DNA from: Myxococcota bacterium
Lineage (GTDB): Bacteria > Myxococcota > B64-G9
Direction of reading: 5' to 3'
DNA length: 64,000 nucleotides
Assembly: GCA_022710975.1 (NCBI GenBank)
Contig: JAKLGA010000013.1
Location: 62,001-126,000, forward strand
In this document: positions 25,501-32,900 of the stretch, piece by piece
Layout: every line of letters starts with the position of its first letter
How positions within the stretch are numbered: position 1 is the stretch's first letter
Program-made: the position numbers and the translations under genes
The notes under the pieces: model-generated
What the model was told of the DNA's origin: nothing
The model's database searches: none
The model's input: only the letters and a program-made list of their open reading frames with translations

Positions 25501-26252
25501 GCGCCTACATCCTGATCGACCAGGGCGTGGCCGCGGACTACTTCCGCATCACCGTGGACGGCACCGAGGTGGCCCGTGTGGCTGGCGACAACGCAACCTA
25601 CGCCAACGCCTACGGCATGGTGAGCGCCGACGTATCCGCCTACGCCAACGGCGCGGCTCACCTGATCCGCCTGCACGGCGTGATCACCACCGCCACCGGC
25701 AGCATCCTGGTGGACGACGCCAGCCTGCTGGCCTGTGGCGGCGGCCCGGTCGGCCGGCTCATGCTGTCCGAGGTGCTGTACGACTCCCAGGGCGGCGACG
25801 ACGGCAACGAGTGGATCGAGATCTTCAACGGCACCGCCAGCGCCATCGACCTGAGCACCTACTCCCTGGGCAACGGCGGCAACAACTACCTGGGCTCGGT
25901 GGTGCAGCTCGCCGGCACCATCCCGGCGGGCGGCTGCTTCGTGGTGGGCGGGCCGAACGGCGGCTTCGCCTACAACCAGACCTTCAACTTCGCCCCGGAT
26001 CTCGAGAACAGCGGTGCCGCGGCCGACGGCGTGGCGCTGTTCAACGTCCCGGCGGCCTCGCTCACCGCGGCCACCGTGCCCATCGACGCGGTCATCTACG
26101 GCACGAACAACTCGAACAACCTGCTCGACGAGACCGGCGCCGCGGGCAACGTGGACGTGGGCGACGCCGGCTCCAACCAGTCCATCGAGCGCACGGGCGC
26201 CGGCTGGGCCATCCAGGCCACGCCGACCCCGACCGTGTGCAACCTGCCCTGA
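22566..26252 (+). CDS. Giant Cys-rich repeat lipoprotein with C-terminal lamin-tail domain
   Basis: 1,228 residues. ATG 22566 has GAGGAGG upstream, and MRKSSWMSVLLALCCAGALL leads into lipobox LLGGC. Fifteen ~33-residue Cys-rich units follow, twelve in tandem, with consensus CVPDCxGxECGxDxxCGxSCG then TCxxxETCDxxGxC. Among units 12-15 lie two near-identical ~96-residue inserts (CLWGDG, YCGYECPNGLTDCP) and one copy of the ~85-residue module shared with genes at 1 and 1220. Residues ~910-1060 form a carbohydrate-binding-like beta domain (LLDGSFEAAGAGAADW). The C-terminal ~165 residues match the lamin-tail domain (LMLSEVLYD, NEWIEIFN, IDLSTYSLGN). Likely a long disulfide-braced surface stalk carrying binding domains; ligand unknown. 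A terminator follows at 26278. Confidence 0.9.
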   Translation: MRKSSWMSVLLALCCAGALLGGCDDGVGPQYCVSPADCDAGEYCNLQLGLCVPGVCPRVCTGLECGLDPICGESCGTCTAPETCTAATGQCECAPVCTGRACGPDPVCGQSCGTCGVDETCDVDGVCHGGCVPNCAGMECGSDGCSGSCGECGAGETCDGDGICQGCTADCTGKACGDDGCNGSCGTCGVDEICNASFQCEPVCTPDCAGKECGSDGCRGTCGTCDAGAGEVCVLATSQCEVCVPDCTGRVCGPDPTCGASCGDCQADEVCNAGVCECVPDCLGLECGDDGCGGSCGSCLVTETCSESGICECTEDCTNRECGLDPVCGYSCGTCGVDEVCSVDGTCIADCVPDCAGRECGPDPTCNTSCGTCPGGETCDAAGQCGCAPNCAGKECGDDGCGGQCGTCTAPQTCDANGACVCVPDCGNLECGNDPVCGQLCGTCIAPDVCQAGACVCVPDCGTRECGVDPVCGTSCGTCQAGETCDASGQCQTQGGLPGDLCTDDAQCAGGLCLMFTATDGYCGSVCDCNQGTGCDVADPQPICLWGDGNDPPQTCYCGYECPNGLTDCPDNGVGWQCLDVGGGYMACVPGTCVPDCTGRECGPDGCGGSCGTCQAGEACDGAGQCQAGQAGTLGDPCPFGNVNTDALACDEGLGFFCVGIPEDPAAACASDQDCIDLGYPTSYNPDCVTGATTGCGASFCSQYCDANGACPAGWEPYYDDDGVTCLFCVPTIACTPDCTGRECGDDGCGGSCGSCVAPEVCDASGQCVPGGAGLPGDLCTDDTQCAGGLCLMVTATDGYCGSTCDCNQGTGCDVADPQPICLWGDGQDPPVTCYCGYECPNGLTDCPNNGVGWQCVDVGGGFMACLPGACQPDCTGRACGDDGCGGSCGTCGANETCNVSGQCIPDNCTEALLDGSFEAAGAGAADWTMFSSAFGTPLYEYAALAHTGSWILWIGGGAADDAYAEQSVVIPVGTATVSAYILIDQGVAADYFRITVDGTEVARVAGDNATYANAYGMVSADVSAYANGAAHLIRLHGVITTATGSILVDDASLLACGGGPVGRLMLSEVLYDSQGGDDGNEWIEIFNGTASAIDLSTYSLGNGGNNYLGSVVQLAGTIPAGGCFVVGGPNGGFAYNQTFNFAPDLENSGAAADGVALFNVPAASLTAATVPIDAVIYGTNNSNNLLDETGAAGNVDVGDAGSNQSIERTGAGWAIQATPTPTVCNLP
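22731..24048 (+). repeat. In-gene tandem array of twelve ~105-bp Cys-rich units
   Basis: Twelve consecutive copies coding for ~33-38 residues each; three more copies lie downstream in the same gene. Units differ at many synonymous and some non-synonymous sites, so the array is old and maintained at protein level. Confidence 0.85.
24051..24338 (+). repeat. 288-bp intragenic direct repeat, first copy
   Basis: Encodes a ~96-residue block with LCTDDxQCAGGLCLM, CLWGDG and YCGYECPNGLTDCP. The second copy at 24885-25172 has the same length and differs by scattered single bases only, so this is a relatively recent internal duplication. Confidence 0.85.
24885..25172 (+). repeat. 288-bp intragenic direct repeat, second copy
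   Basis: Partner of 24051-24338, in the same orientation and frame. The ~550 bp between the copies carry one 33-residue unit, the shared ~85-residue module and a second unit, so the duplication may have moved as a cassette. Confidence 0.85.
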
Positions 26253-26277
26253 CCTGTAGCTAGTCCGAGCTGAACGA

Positions 26278-26314
26278 GGCGGGGGTCCGGCTGTCGGGCC
26301 CCCGCCTTTCATTT
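26278..26314 (+). terminator. Rho-independent terminator after the giant lipoprotein
   Basis: Stem GGCGGGGG / CCCCCGCC with a ~13-base loop, followed by TTTCATTT. It lies 26 bases past the stop codon and just before the ribosome-binding site of the ankyrin gene, which therefore needs its own promoter or readthrough. Confidence 0.85.
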
Positions 26315-26327
26315 GGTGGAGGCTGTC

Positions 26328-27401
26328 ATGCGCAGAGCGCTGATTGCGACCTTGGTGAGCGTGATGGTGATGGGCGGGCTGGTGGTGTTCTTCCTGCTCG
26401 AGGGCCGCTACCTGGTCGAGGGAGGGCGCGCGCCCTGGGCGGTCATCAACGACGACCCGGCCATGCTGGACCAGGCCCTGTCTGGCCAGCTCGGCCAGGA
26501 GGAGAAGGACGAGGCCCTGTCCCACGCCGTGAGCCGCGGCCGCGCGGCCATGCTGAGGAAGCTGGTCGCGGCCGGCGCCCGGGTCAACCCGGCGGCGAAG
26601 GGCCACTGTCCGTTGGGGATGTCCATCCACCACGCCAGCCCGGAGGTGGTGCGCATTCTGCTCGAGGCCGGCGCGGATCCGGCGCTGTGCCAGGATGGGT
26701 CCAAGCTCATGGCGGACTTCCTCTCGAACATGCACGACGCCGCGCCCCAGGCGGAGCTCATCCAGGTGCTGTGGCTCATGCACCAGAAGGGCCTGAGCGC
26801 CGACCAGGCGGGCTTCGCCGGCTCCGCCAGACAGCTCGCGACGCAGTACAAGCTGGCCGAGGTGGCCGCCTTCCTGGAGCGGCCGGTCCAGCCGGCCATG
26901 GAGCGCCGCGCCGCCGCGGCCGAGGCCCCGGCCGCAGATCTGTCCCGGGACGAGCTCAAGGCGGTGTGCGCGGGCCAACCCGTGCCCGGGGCCGCCCCGT
27001 ACGAGCTGCGCGCGGACCGGGCCGCGCCCATCTTCGCCTTCGAGCGCCGCTTCAAGGAGTACCGCTGGACGGGCGAGCTGCTGCCGAGGTGGTGGACCCC
27101 CCGGGACGAGCCTGGCCGCACGCAGCTCGTGGTGTGCGCCGACGCGGTGGAGAAGAAGGTGGCCAGGGAGTGCCGCTACGAGGGCCCCGGCGGCGGCCTG
27201 TCGCTCTACGACGCGACCTACGAGCTCAGCCTGTACGAGGCCCGCAGCGGCAAGCGGCTCGCCACCCAGCGGCTGCCCTTGCAGATCGACAGCTCGGTCT
27301 GCCCGGCCGTCAAGATGGGCGAGGACCAGGAAGGCCGCTTCCCCGGGTACGCCGCCGAGCTCCAGACCTTCGTGAAACCGTTCGTCGGCGGGCCTGAGTA
27401 A
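26328..27401 (+). CDS. Membrane-anchored ankyrin-repeat protein
   Basis: 357 residues; ATG 26328 with GGTGGAGG upstream. One N-terminal TM helix (about 5-24) is followed by a helical region with ankyrin repeats (~65-125): DEALSHAVSRGRAAMLRKLV, AAGARVN, then HHASPEVVRILLEAGADP. The C-terminal ~150 residues form a separate domain with PIFAFERRFKEYRW, WWTP and conserved cysteines (VVCADAVEKK, ECRYEGPGG, SSVCPAVK). That C-terminal type occurs in other secreted bacterial proteins but its name was not recalled. Protein-protein interaction in the periplasm is inferred. The gene starts immediately after the terminator of the preceding gene. Confidence 0.82.
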   Translation: MRRALIATLVSVMVMGGLVVFFLLEGRYLVEGGRAPWAVINDDPAMLDQALSGQLGQEEKDEALSHAVSRGRAAMLRKLVAAGARVNPAAKGHCPLGMSIHHASPEVVRILLEAGADPALCQDGSKLMADFLSNMHDAAPQAELIQVLWLMHQKGLSADQAGFAGSARQLATQYKLAEVAAFLERPVQPAMERRAAAAEAPAADLSRDELKAVCAGQPVPGAAPYELRADRAAPIFAFERRFKEYRWTGELLPRWWTPRDEPGRTQLVVCADAVEKKVARECRYEGPGGGLSLYDATYELSLYEARSGKRLATQRLPLQIDSSVCPAVKMGEDQEGRFPGYAAELQTFVKPFVGGPE

Positions 27402-27405
27402 GCCC

Positions 27406-28650
27406 CTAATTGAGCCAGAACAGGTAGCGCAGCTTCTTCTCCAGGCTCTCCTCGCCGCGCTCGACCTCGGTCTTCATGCGGGCCAGGCGGGAGGGGAGCG
27501 GGCTCGCCTTCATCTCGGGCACGTACTTGTCCCCCAGCACGTCCCGGAGCACGGCCTCGGCCGTCTCCCGGGTCTGGTCCCGGTCCAGGCGCTCGAGGTT
27601 CCCGGCGTCGAGCACGACGTCGCCCGGCGCCTCGAACATGCGCCGCACGTTCACGTAGCCGCGCGGCGGGTCCCGCCACACGTGGTCGCCGAGCTGGGCC
27701 ACGTCCGTCACCCCCAGCCCCTCCTCACCCTCGAGCAGCCGGGTGAGGTCGCCCAGCACGCCGGCCCAGGTTTGGTAGAGCGCCTCGTCCACGGGCAGCG
27801 GCAGGGCGTAGCTCCTCTGCCGAGGGTTCGGCACCCACTCGCGATCGTCGTCCCGCTCGGCCAGGTAGGCCAGGCGGCAGCGCTCGGCCTCCGCCAGGCC
27901 CAACAGCACGAGCTCCCGCGCGCGCAGCACCGCGGCCGGATCGCGCAGCTTCACCACCACCCGCGCCTGGCCGCGGCCCTCCAGCGAGCCCATGAGCGCC
28001 GCCCGCTCGGGCGCCTGGTAGGCCGACACGACCTGGAGCAGCGCGCGCTGGAAGGCGAGCATGGCGCGCGCCCAGTGCGCGTCGCCCACGTCGAAGCGGA
28101 AGGTGGGCCGGCGGCGCGGATCGCCATCGGGCAGCTCCTGCCCCTGCGCGTCGAGCTCCACCTCGCCCAGGCGCCGGTCCCGCTCGTCCACCTCCCCGCT
28201 GCGGTTCCAGTCCACCTCCCAGCAGGCCAGGCACAGCTCGAGCGCCACGTCCGGATCGCGCGCTGCGAGCGCGAGGTGCTGGTCGACGGCCAGGAGCTCC
28301 GCCTCCGCCTGCGCGAGGGTGAAGTCGAGGTACTGCTGGTTCAGGCCCTGGGCGAAGTAGGCCGCGCCGACGCCGATGAGGTCGCTGACGAGCTGGTGCA
28401 TCGCCCGCTTGTAGCGGGTGAGCCCGGCCACCAGGTGGGCCTGGGCGTTGCGATCCTCCGCGGCCAGCGCCTGCAAGGCCAGGCGCTCGGCCTCCTCGAA
28501 CCTGCTCGCCTGCAGCGCGGCCAGCGCCTCGGGCGCCTGGGCCCGGCTGGGCACGATGTCCACCTCGCCGCGCAGCGTCCCGGTCGTGCAGCCCGCGCTG
28601 CAGAGCACGAGCAGACTCCAACCCATCCCGCGTTTCCATGCCGTCCGCAT
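27406..28650 (-). CDS. Lipoprotein with TPR-like helices and an EF-hand-like loop
   Basis: 414 residues; ATG 28650 follows AAAGGAGG. The signal peptide MRTAWKRGMGWSLLVLCSAG ends before Cys21. The N-terminal third is helical and TPR-like (FEEAERLALQALAAEDRNAQ, AHLVAGLTRYKRAMHQLV). A DWNRSGEVDERD sequence fits a calcium-binding EF-hand loop (D-x-N-x-S-G-x-V-D). The rest is helical with many acidic residues and ends in YLFWLN. No family name was recognised. It converges on the ankyrin gene with stops five bases apart. The divergent gap to 28895 holds palindromic bits (GTTGCAAC; CGCATTGCAACATGCG) that could be regulator sites. Confidence 0.82.
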   Translation of the reverse strand: MRTAWKRGMGWSLLVLCSAGCTTGTLRGEVDIVPSRAQAPEALAALQASRFEEAERLALQALAAEDRNAQAHLVAGLTRYKRAMHQLVSDLIGVGAAYFAQGLNQQYLDFTLAQAEAELLAVDQHLALAARDPDVALELCLACWEVDWNRSGEVDERDRRLGEVELDAQGQELPDGDPRRRPTFRFDVGDAHWARAMLAFQRALLQVVSAYQAPERAALMGSLEGRGQARVVVKLRDPAAVLRARELVLLGLAEAERCRLAYLAERDDDREWVPNPRQRSYALPLPVDEALYQTWAGVLGDLTRLLEGEEGLGVTDVAQLGDHVWRDPPRGYVNVRRMFEAPGDVVLDAGNLERLDRDQTRETAEAVLRDVLGDKYVPEMKASPLPSRLARMKTEVERGEESLEKKLRYLFWLN

Positions 28651-28894
28651 GACCCGCCTCCTTTCCGCTGGCTACCTTGACGCATTGCAACATGCGGGCC
28701 AGCCCGCCGGGCGAGTGTGACCAAGCGGAACCCTGGTTGCAACTTCTTTCAGGGAAAAGGATTTCTTCGAGGGAGGAGGCGTAGGTGGGGGCGGCTGGAG
28801 TGCGAACCGCGCACCGCAGGTGCGCACCGGGCATGGCGGTCCAGCCTCTTCTCGTGGTACCTTGCTGTCATCTCGGAGCGATGGGAGGAAGGCT

Positions 28895-29116
28895 ATGCGC
28901 ACGGCGAAGTGGCGGTGGCTCGTCCTGGGGTTGCTGATGATCGCCTCGCTCGGCGGGGCCGTGGTGTTCTCCTCCTGCGGGGATGGAGAGAAGTGCGACT
29001 GCTGCGACGACAACACCGACTGCGAGTTCCCGCTCCAGTGCGTCGAGCTGCAGGGGGGCAGCGGCAAGGTGTGCGGCGAGGCGGGCGTGAACTACTGCTA
29101 CAACACCTCGTGCTGA
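28895..29116 (+). CDS. Small Cys-rich lipoprotein
   Basis: 73 residues; ATG 28895 with GGGAGGAAGG upstream. The N-terminus has a basic start, a TM-like stretch (WRWLVLGLLMIASLGGAVVF) and SSC as a probable lipobox. The ~45-residue mature part has ten or so cysteines (CDCCDDNTDCEFPLQC, VCGEAGVNYCYNTSC), enough to be fully disulfide-bonded. It resembles a single unit of the Cys-rich surface proteins elsewhere in the window. No function was recognised. Confidence 0.72.
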   Translation: MRTAKWRWLVLGLLMIASLGGAVVFSSCGDGEKCDCCDDNTDCEFPLQCVELQGGSGKVCGEAGVNYCYNTSC

Positions 29117-29129
29117 GCCCTGGTCTGGC

Positions 29130-29158
29130 TTGACTTCGCCGGGTCGGCCGCCTACCGT
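29130..29158 (+). promoter_or_regulatory. Promoter of the carbonic anhydrase gene
   Basis: TTGACT (29130-29135), 17-base spacer, TACCGT (29153-29158). This places transcription start ~22 bases before the ATG with GGAGGTG in between. Confidence 0.6.
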
Positions 29159-29187
29159 GCCGGCATCTGCCGCCACGGAGGTGACGC

Positions 29188-29787
29188 ATGACCCCGGAGC
29201 AAGCCCGCACCGCGCTCGTCCAGGGGAACCTACGTTTCGTCGAGGGCCGGCCGGAGCATCCTCGCGCAGGGGCCGACCGGCGCCGGGAGACGGTCGAGCA
29301 GGGCCAGCACCCCCTGGCCGTGGTGGTGGGCTGCTCGGACTCCCGGGCGCCGCTCGAGCTGCTCTTCGACCAGGGCGTGGGCGACCTGTTCGTGGTGCGC
29401 TCGGCCGGCCACGTGCTGGACGCGATCGGGCTGGCCTCGGTGGAGTACGCGGTGGATCACCTGGAGGCGCCGCTGGTCGTGGTGCTGGGCCACTCCCGCT
29501 GCGGGGCGATCACCGCGGCCGTCCAGGGCGGGGCGGCCCACGGCCACCTGCCGGAGCTCCTCGGCCGCCTGTCGCCAGCCGTGCTGCAGGCGCGCACCCA
29601 GGACCCAGGCGCCGAGGGTGAGGCGCTGGTGGTGCGCGCCATCCAGGCCCAGGTCGAGCTGACGGCGCGCCAGGTCCAGGACGACTGCGAGCTGGTGCGC
29701 AAGGCGGTCCGCTCGGGCGCCTGCCGGGTGGTGGGCGCGATCTACGATCTGGCCAGCGGCCGGGTGGCCTGGCTCCAGGCGCGCTGA
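29188..29787 (+). CDS. Beta-class carbonic anhydrase
   Basis: 199 residues; ATG 29188 follows GGAGGTG. It interconverts CO2 and bicarbonate at a zinc centre. Zinc ligands are visible as Cys49 (VVGCSDSRAP), His102 and Cys105 (GHSRCGA), with the Asp51/Arg53 dyad of the active site. The N-terminal MTPEQARTALVQGNLRFVEG is typical of cytosolic bacterial forms, and there is no signal peptide. It has its own promoter. It sits upstream of the alpha-2-macroglobulin gene, separated by 131 bases including a strong palindrome, so co-regulation is uncertain. Confidence 0.95.
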   Translation: MTPEQARTALVQGNLRFVEGRPEHPRAGADRRRETVEQGQHPLAVVVGCSDSRAPLELLFDQGVGDLFVVRSAGHVLDAIGLASVEYAVDHLEAPLVVVLGHSRCGAITAAVQGGAAHGHLPELLGRLSPAVLQARTQDPGAEGEALVVRAIQAQVELTARQVQDDCELVRKAVRSGACRVVGAIYDLASGRVAWLQAR

Positions 29788-29789
29788 TG

Positions 29790-29831
29790 CGGCCCGGACC
29801 CGCGGGGCGTGTCCCGGGACACACGGGCCGC
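29790..29831. promoter_or_regulatory. Nested palindrome between carbonic anhydrase and alpha-2-macroglobulin genes
   Basis: An exact 14-bp palindrome GTGTCCCGGGACAC (29809-29822) sits inside outer arms GCGGCCCG (29790-29797) and CGGGCCGC (29824-29831). It begins three bases after the carbonic anhydrase stop. There is no T-run; it may be a transcript-end hairpin or an operator for the downstream gene. Confidence 0.5.
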
Positions 29832-29918
29832 GCGGACGGCCGCGAGAAATCCAGTGGAAACCGGACGGCGCGGGGCGGGCACCGCCCTTGCATCGGACCC
29901 GAGGCGGAGGGCAAGAGC

Positions 29919-32900
29919 ATGCGTACGAACGTGCGGTGGCAGGTCGGCGTGGCGGCGGTGCTGGCGGGGTTCCTGGCGCTCGGCTGCGAGTGCGGGGGCG
30001 TGCGCGAGGGCGGGGGCGGGGCGCTCCCGCCCGGCACGGACACGCCAAGCCAGACCCTGGCCCCGCTGCCCGAACCGCCGGTCATCCCGGTCCAGCAGGC
30101 GGCCGGACCGGGCGGAGAGCTCACGGTGGTGGCGGCCCGGCCGCAGGGCGAGGCCCGCGGCGCGCTCCGGCCGACCGTGACCTTCTCCAGGCCCATCGTG
30201 GCGCTGGGCGCCCTGGAGGAGGGCCACGGGCGCGAGGTGGTGGCGCGCCTCGAGCCGGCCATCCCGGGCGAGTGGCGCTGGCTCGGCTCGGCCTCGGTGG
30301 AGTTCGTGCCCCGGGGGCTCTACCCCTACGCCACGCACTTCCGGGTCATCGTGCCCGCCGGCCTGAAGGCGCTCGACGGGGCCGCGCTGGCCAAGGACTA
30401 CACCTTCGAGTTCGAGACCCCGCGGCCCGAGGTCCAGAGCGTGTCCCCGGGCGCGGACTTCGCCTGGCTGACCCCGCGCCCGACGTTCACCCTGGTGCTC
30501 AACCAGCCGGTGCAGGGGCTGGCCGGGCACGCCCGGCTCGAGCTCGGGCCGGAGCGCAGGCGGGTGGGGCTCGAGGTGGTCAAGGAGGTGGACGTGGCCG
30601 AGGAGAACCGCGCCTCCGAGCAGGGCCGGCGCTACGCCCGGGCCTCGTTCGAGGAGCGCGGCTTCAAGAACCGGCAGACGCGCTACGAGCTCGCGCCGGT
30701 CGAGGCGCTGCCGCTCGACGCCGAGGTCGAGCTGGTCGTGGCCGGGGGCCTGCCCGGTAAGGACGGGCCGCTCGGCATGGCGCTCGAGCACCGCACGAGC
30801 TACCGCACCTACGGCCCCATGCGGGTGCGCGAGGCGCGGGCCTGCTTCTACTCGGACTGCCCCTACGGGCCGATGCTGCTCTTGCTCTCGAACCCGGCCC
30901 GGATCGAGAAGCTGGCCGAGGAGCTCAAGGCCCGCCTGGTCCTCGAGCCGCCGGTGGAGGTGGACTGGGACGCCGTGGAGGCCGGCCTGTCGGACGAGCA
31001 CGGACCCTACGTGATGGTGCCCGGCCGCTACCGGCCCGGCAGCGCGTACCGCGTCCGCGTCGCGGCCGGCTTCGCGGACGAGTTCGGCCAGGCCGCCCCG
31101 GCCTTCTCCGGCGAGCTCCGCACCTCGGATCTCGATCCCTTCTTCGACCTGGGCTCGGGCCAGGCGCTGCTGGAGGCCGACGGCGACGGCCAGCTCCCGG
31201 TGGAGTCGGCCAACCTGACCCGCCTGGAGCTCCAGGCCTGGGTGCTCGATCCGGCCGGCATGGCCCGCTGGCTGGGCAGCGATCAGCAGCCCGACCGCCT
31301 GCCCGCGGGCGCGGTCCAGAACCGGTCGTTGCTGCTGGGCGAGGGGCGCAACGTCCAGCGCAGGAGCCCGATCCCGCTGCGCGACTTCCTGCCCGCCGGC
31401 CAGCGCACCGGCCTGCTGGTGGTCATGGCCTCGGCCCCGGAGCTGCCGGCCGCGCGCCAGCGCTGGAGGCCCAGGGTGGCGGTCCAGCTCACCGATCTGG
31501 CGGTGCACGGCAAGCTGGGCCCCAGGGACGGTCTGGTGTGGGTGACCCGGCTGTCCTCGGGCGAGGGCGTGGCCGGGGCGGAGCTCGAGCTGTACGACCG
31601 GACCGGCGCGCGTCTGTGGACCGGGACGAGCACGCCGGACGGCACGGCCCGGGTGCCCGGGCTGGAGCGGCTCATCCCGGGCGACGAGCACCGCTGGGGC
31701 CCGCCGTTCGCGCTGCTGTCCGCCCGCAAGGACGGCGACGTGGGGGTGACGCTGTCCTCCTGGGAGGGCGGCCTGGGGCCGTGGGCCTTCGGCCTGCCCG
31801 GGGACTGGGACGGCGACAAGCCGCGCAGCCTGGGGCTGGTGTTCTCCGAGCGCGGCATCTACCGCCCGGGCGAGAGCGTGCAGCTCAAGGGCCTGGCGCG
31901 CGTGCGGCGGCTGGGCGACCTGGCCACGCCCCAGGCGGGCACCAGGGTGAAGCTCGCCCTGCACGACTCGCGCGGGCAGAAGCTCGCGGAGCGCGAGCTC
32001 GCCCTGTCCCGCTTCGGCACCTTCCAGGCGGCCCTCGAGCTGCCCAAGGACGGGCCGCTGGGCACCTACACCGCGAACGCCGAGCTGCGCGTGGCGGGCC
32101 GGGTGCTCACCTACAGCGGCTCCTTCCGGGTGGAGGAGTACCGCGCGCCGCAGTTCCAGGTGGACGTGACCGCCGCGGCCGCCGACGCGGTGGCCGGGGA
32201 GCCGCTCCAGGCGACCGTGCTCAGCCGCTACCTGTTCGGCGGGGCCATGGCCGAGGCCGACACGCGCTGGAGCGCGCTGCGCTGCTCGACCACCTTCAGC
32301 CCACCGGGCAACGAGGGCTTCGAGTTCGGGGTGCAGACCTGGTGGTGGGACGACGAGACGCCCGAGCCAGGCTGCGAGGTGGTGGCCGGCGGCCAGGGCC
32401 GCGCGGACGCCCAGGGCGTGCTCGCCCTGGAGATCGGCCGGGCCGAGGCGCCCGCCGGCAAGACCGCCAGCTACACCGTGGAGGCCGAGGTCACGGACGT
32501 GAACCGCCAGCGCCAGGCCAACCGGGTGACCCTCACGGTGCACCCGGCCGCAGCCTACGCCGGGGTGCGCGTGGCCACCACCGGCTTCGCCGAGGTGGGC
32601 AAGCCCGCCCGGGTAGAGCTCGTCGCCGCGGCGGCGGACGGCGCCCGGCTCGAGGGCCAGGCCCTCGAGCTCAAGGTGCTCAGACGCACCTGGAAGTCCA
32701 TCCGCAAGCAGGGCGCCGGGCACCGCTGGTTCACCGTCAGCGAGCCGGTGGAGGAGCCGGCCGGCGGCTGCGCCGAGCGCTCCGCCAAGACCCCGGTGGC
32801 CTGCGAGGTGACGCCCTCCGAGCCGGGCTTCTACATCCTGGAGGCCAGCCTCACGGACGAGCAGGGCCGCAAGCAGACCAGCAAGACCTCGTTCTACGCC

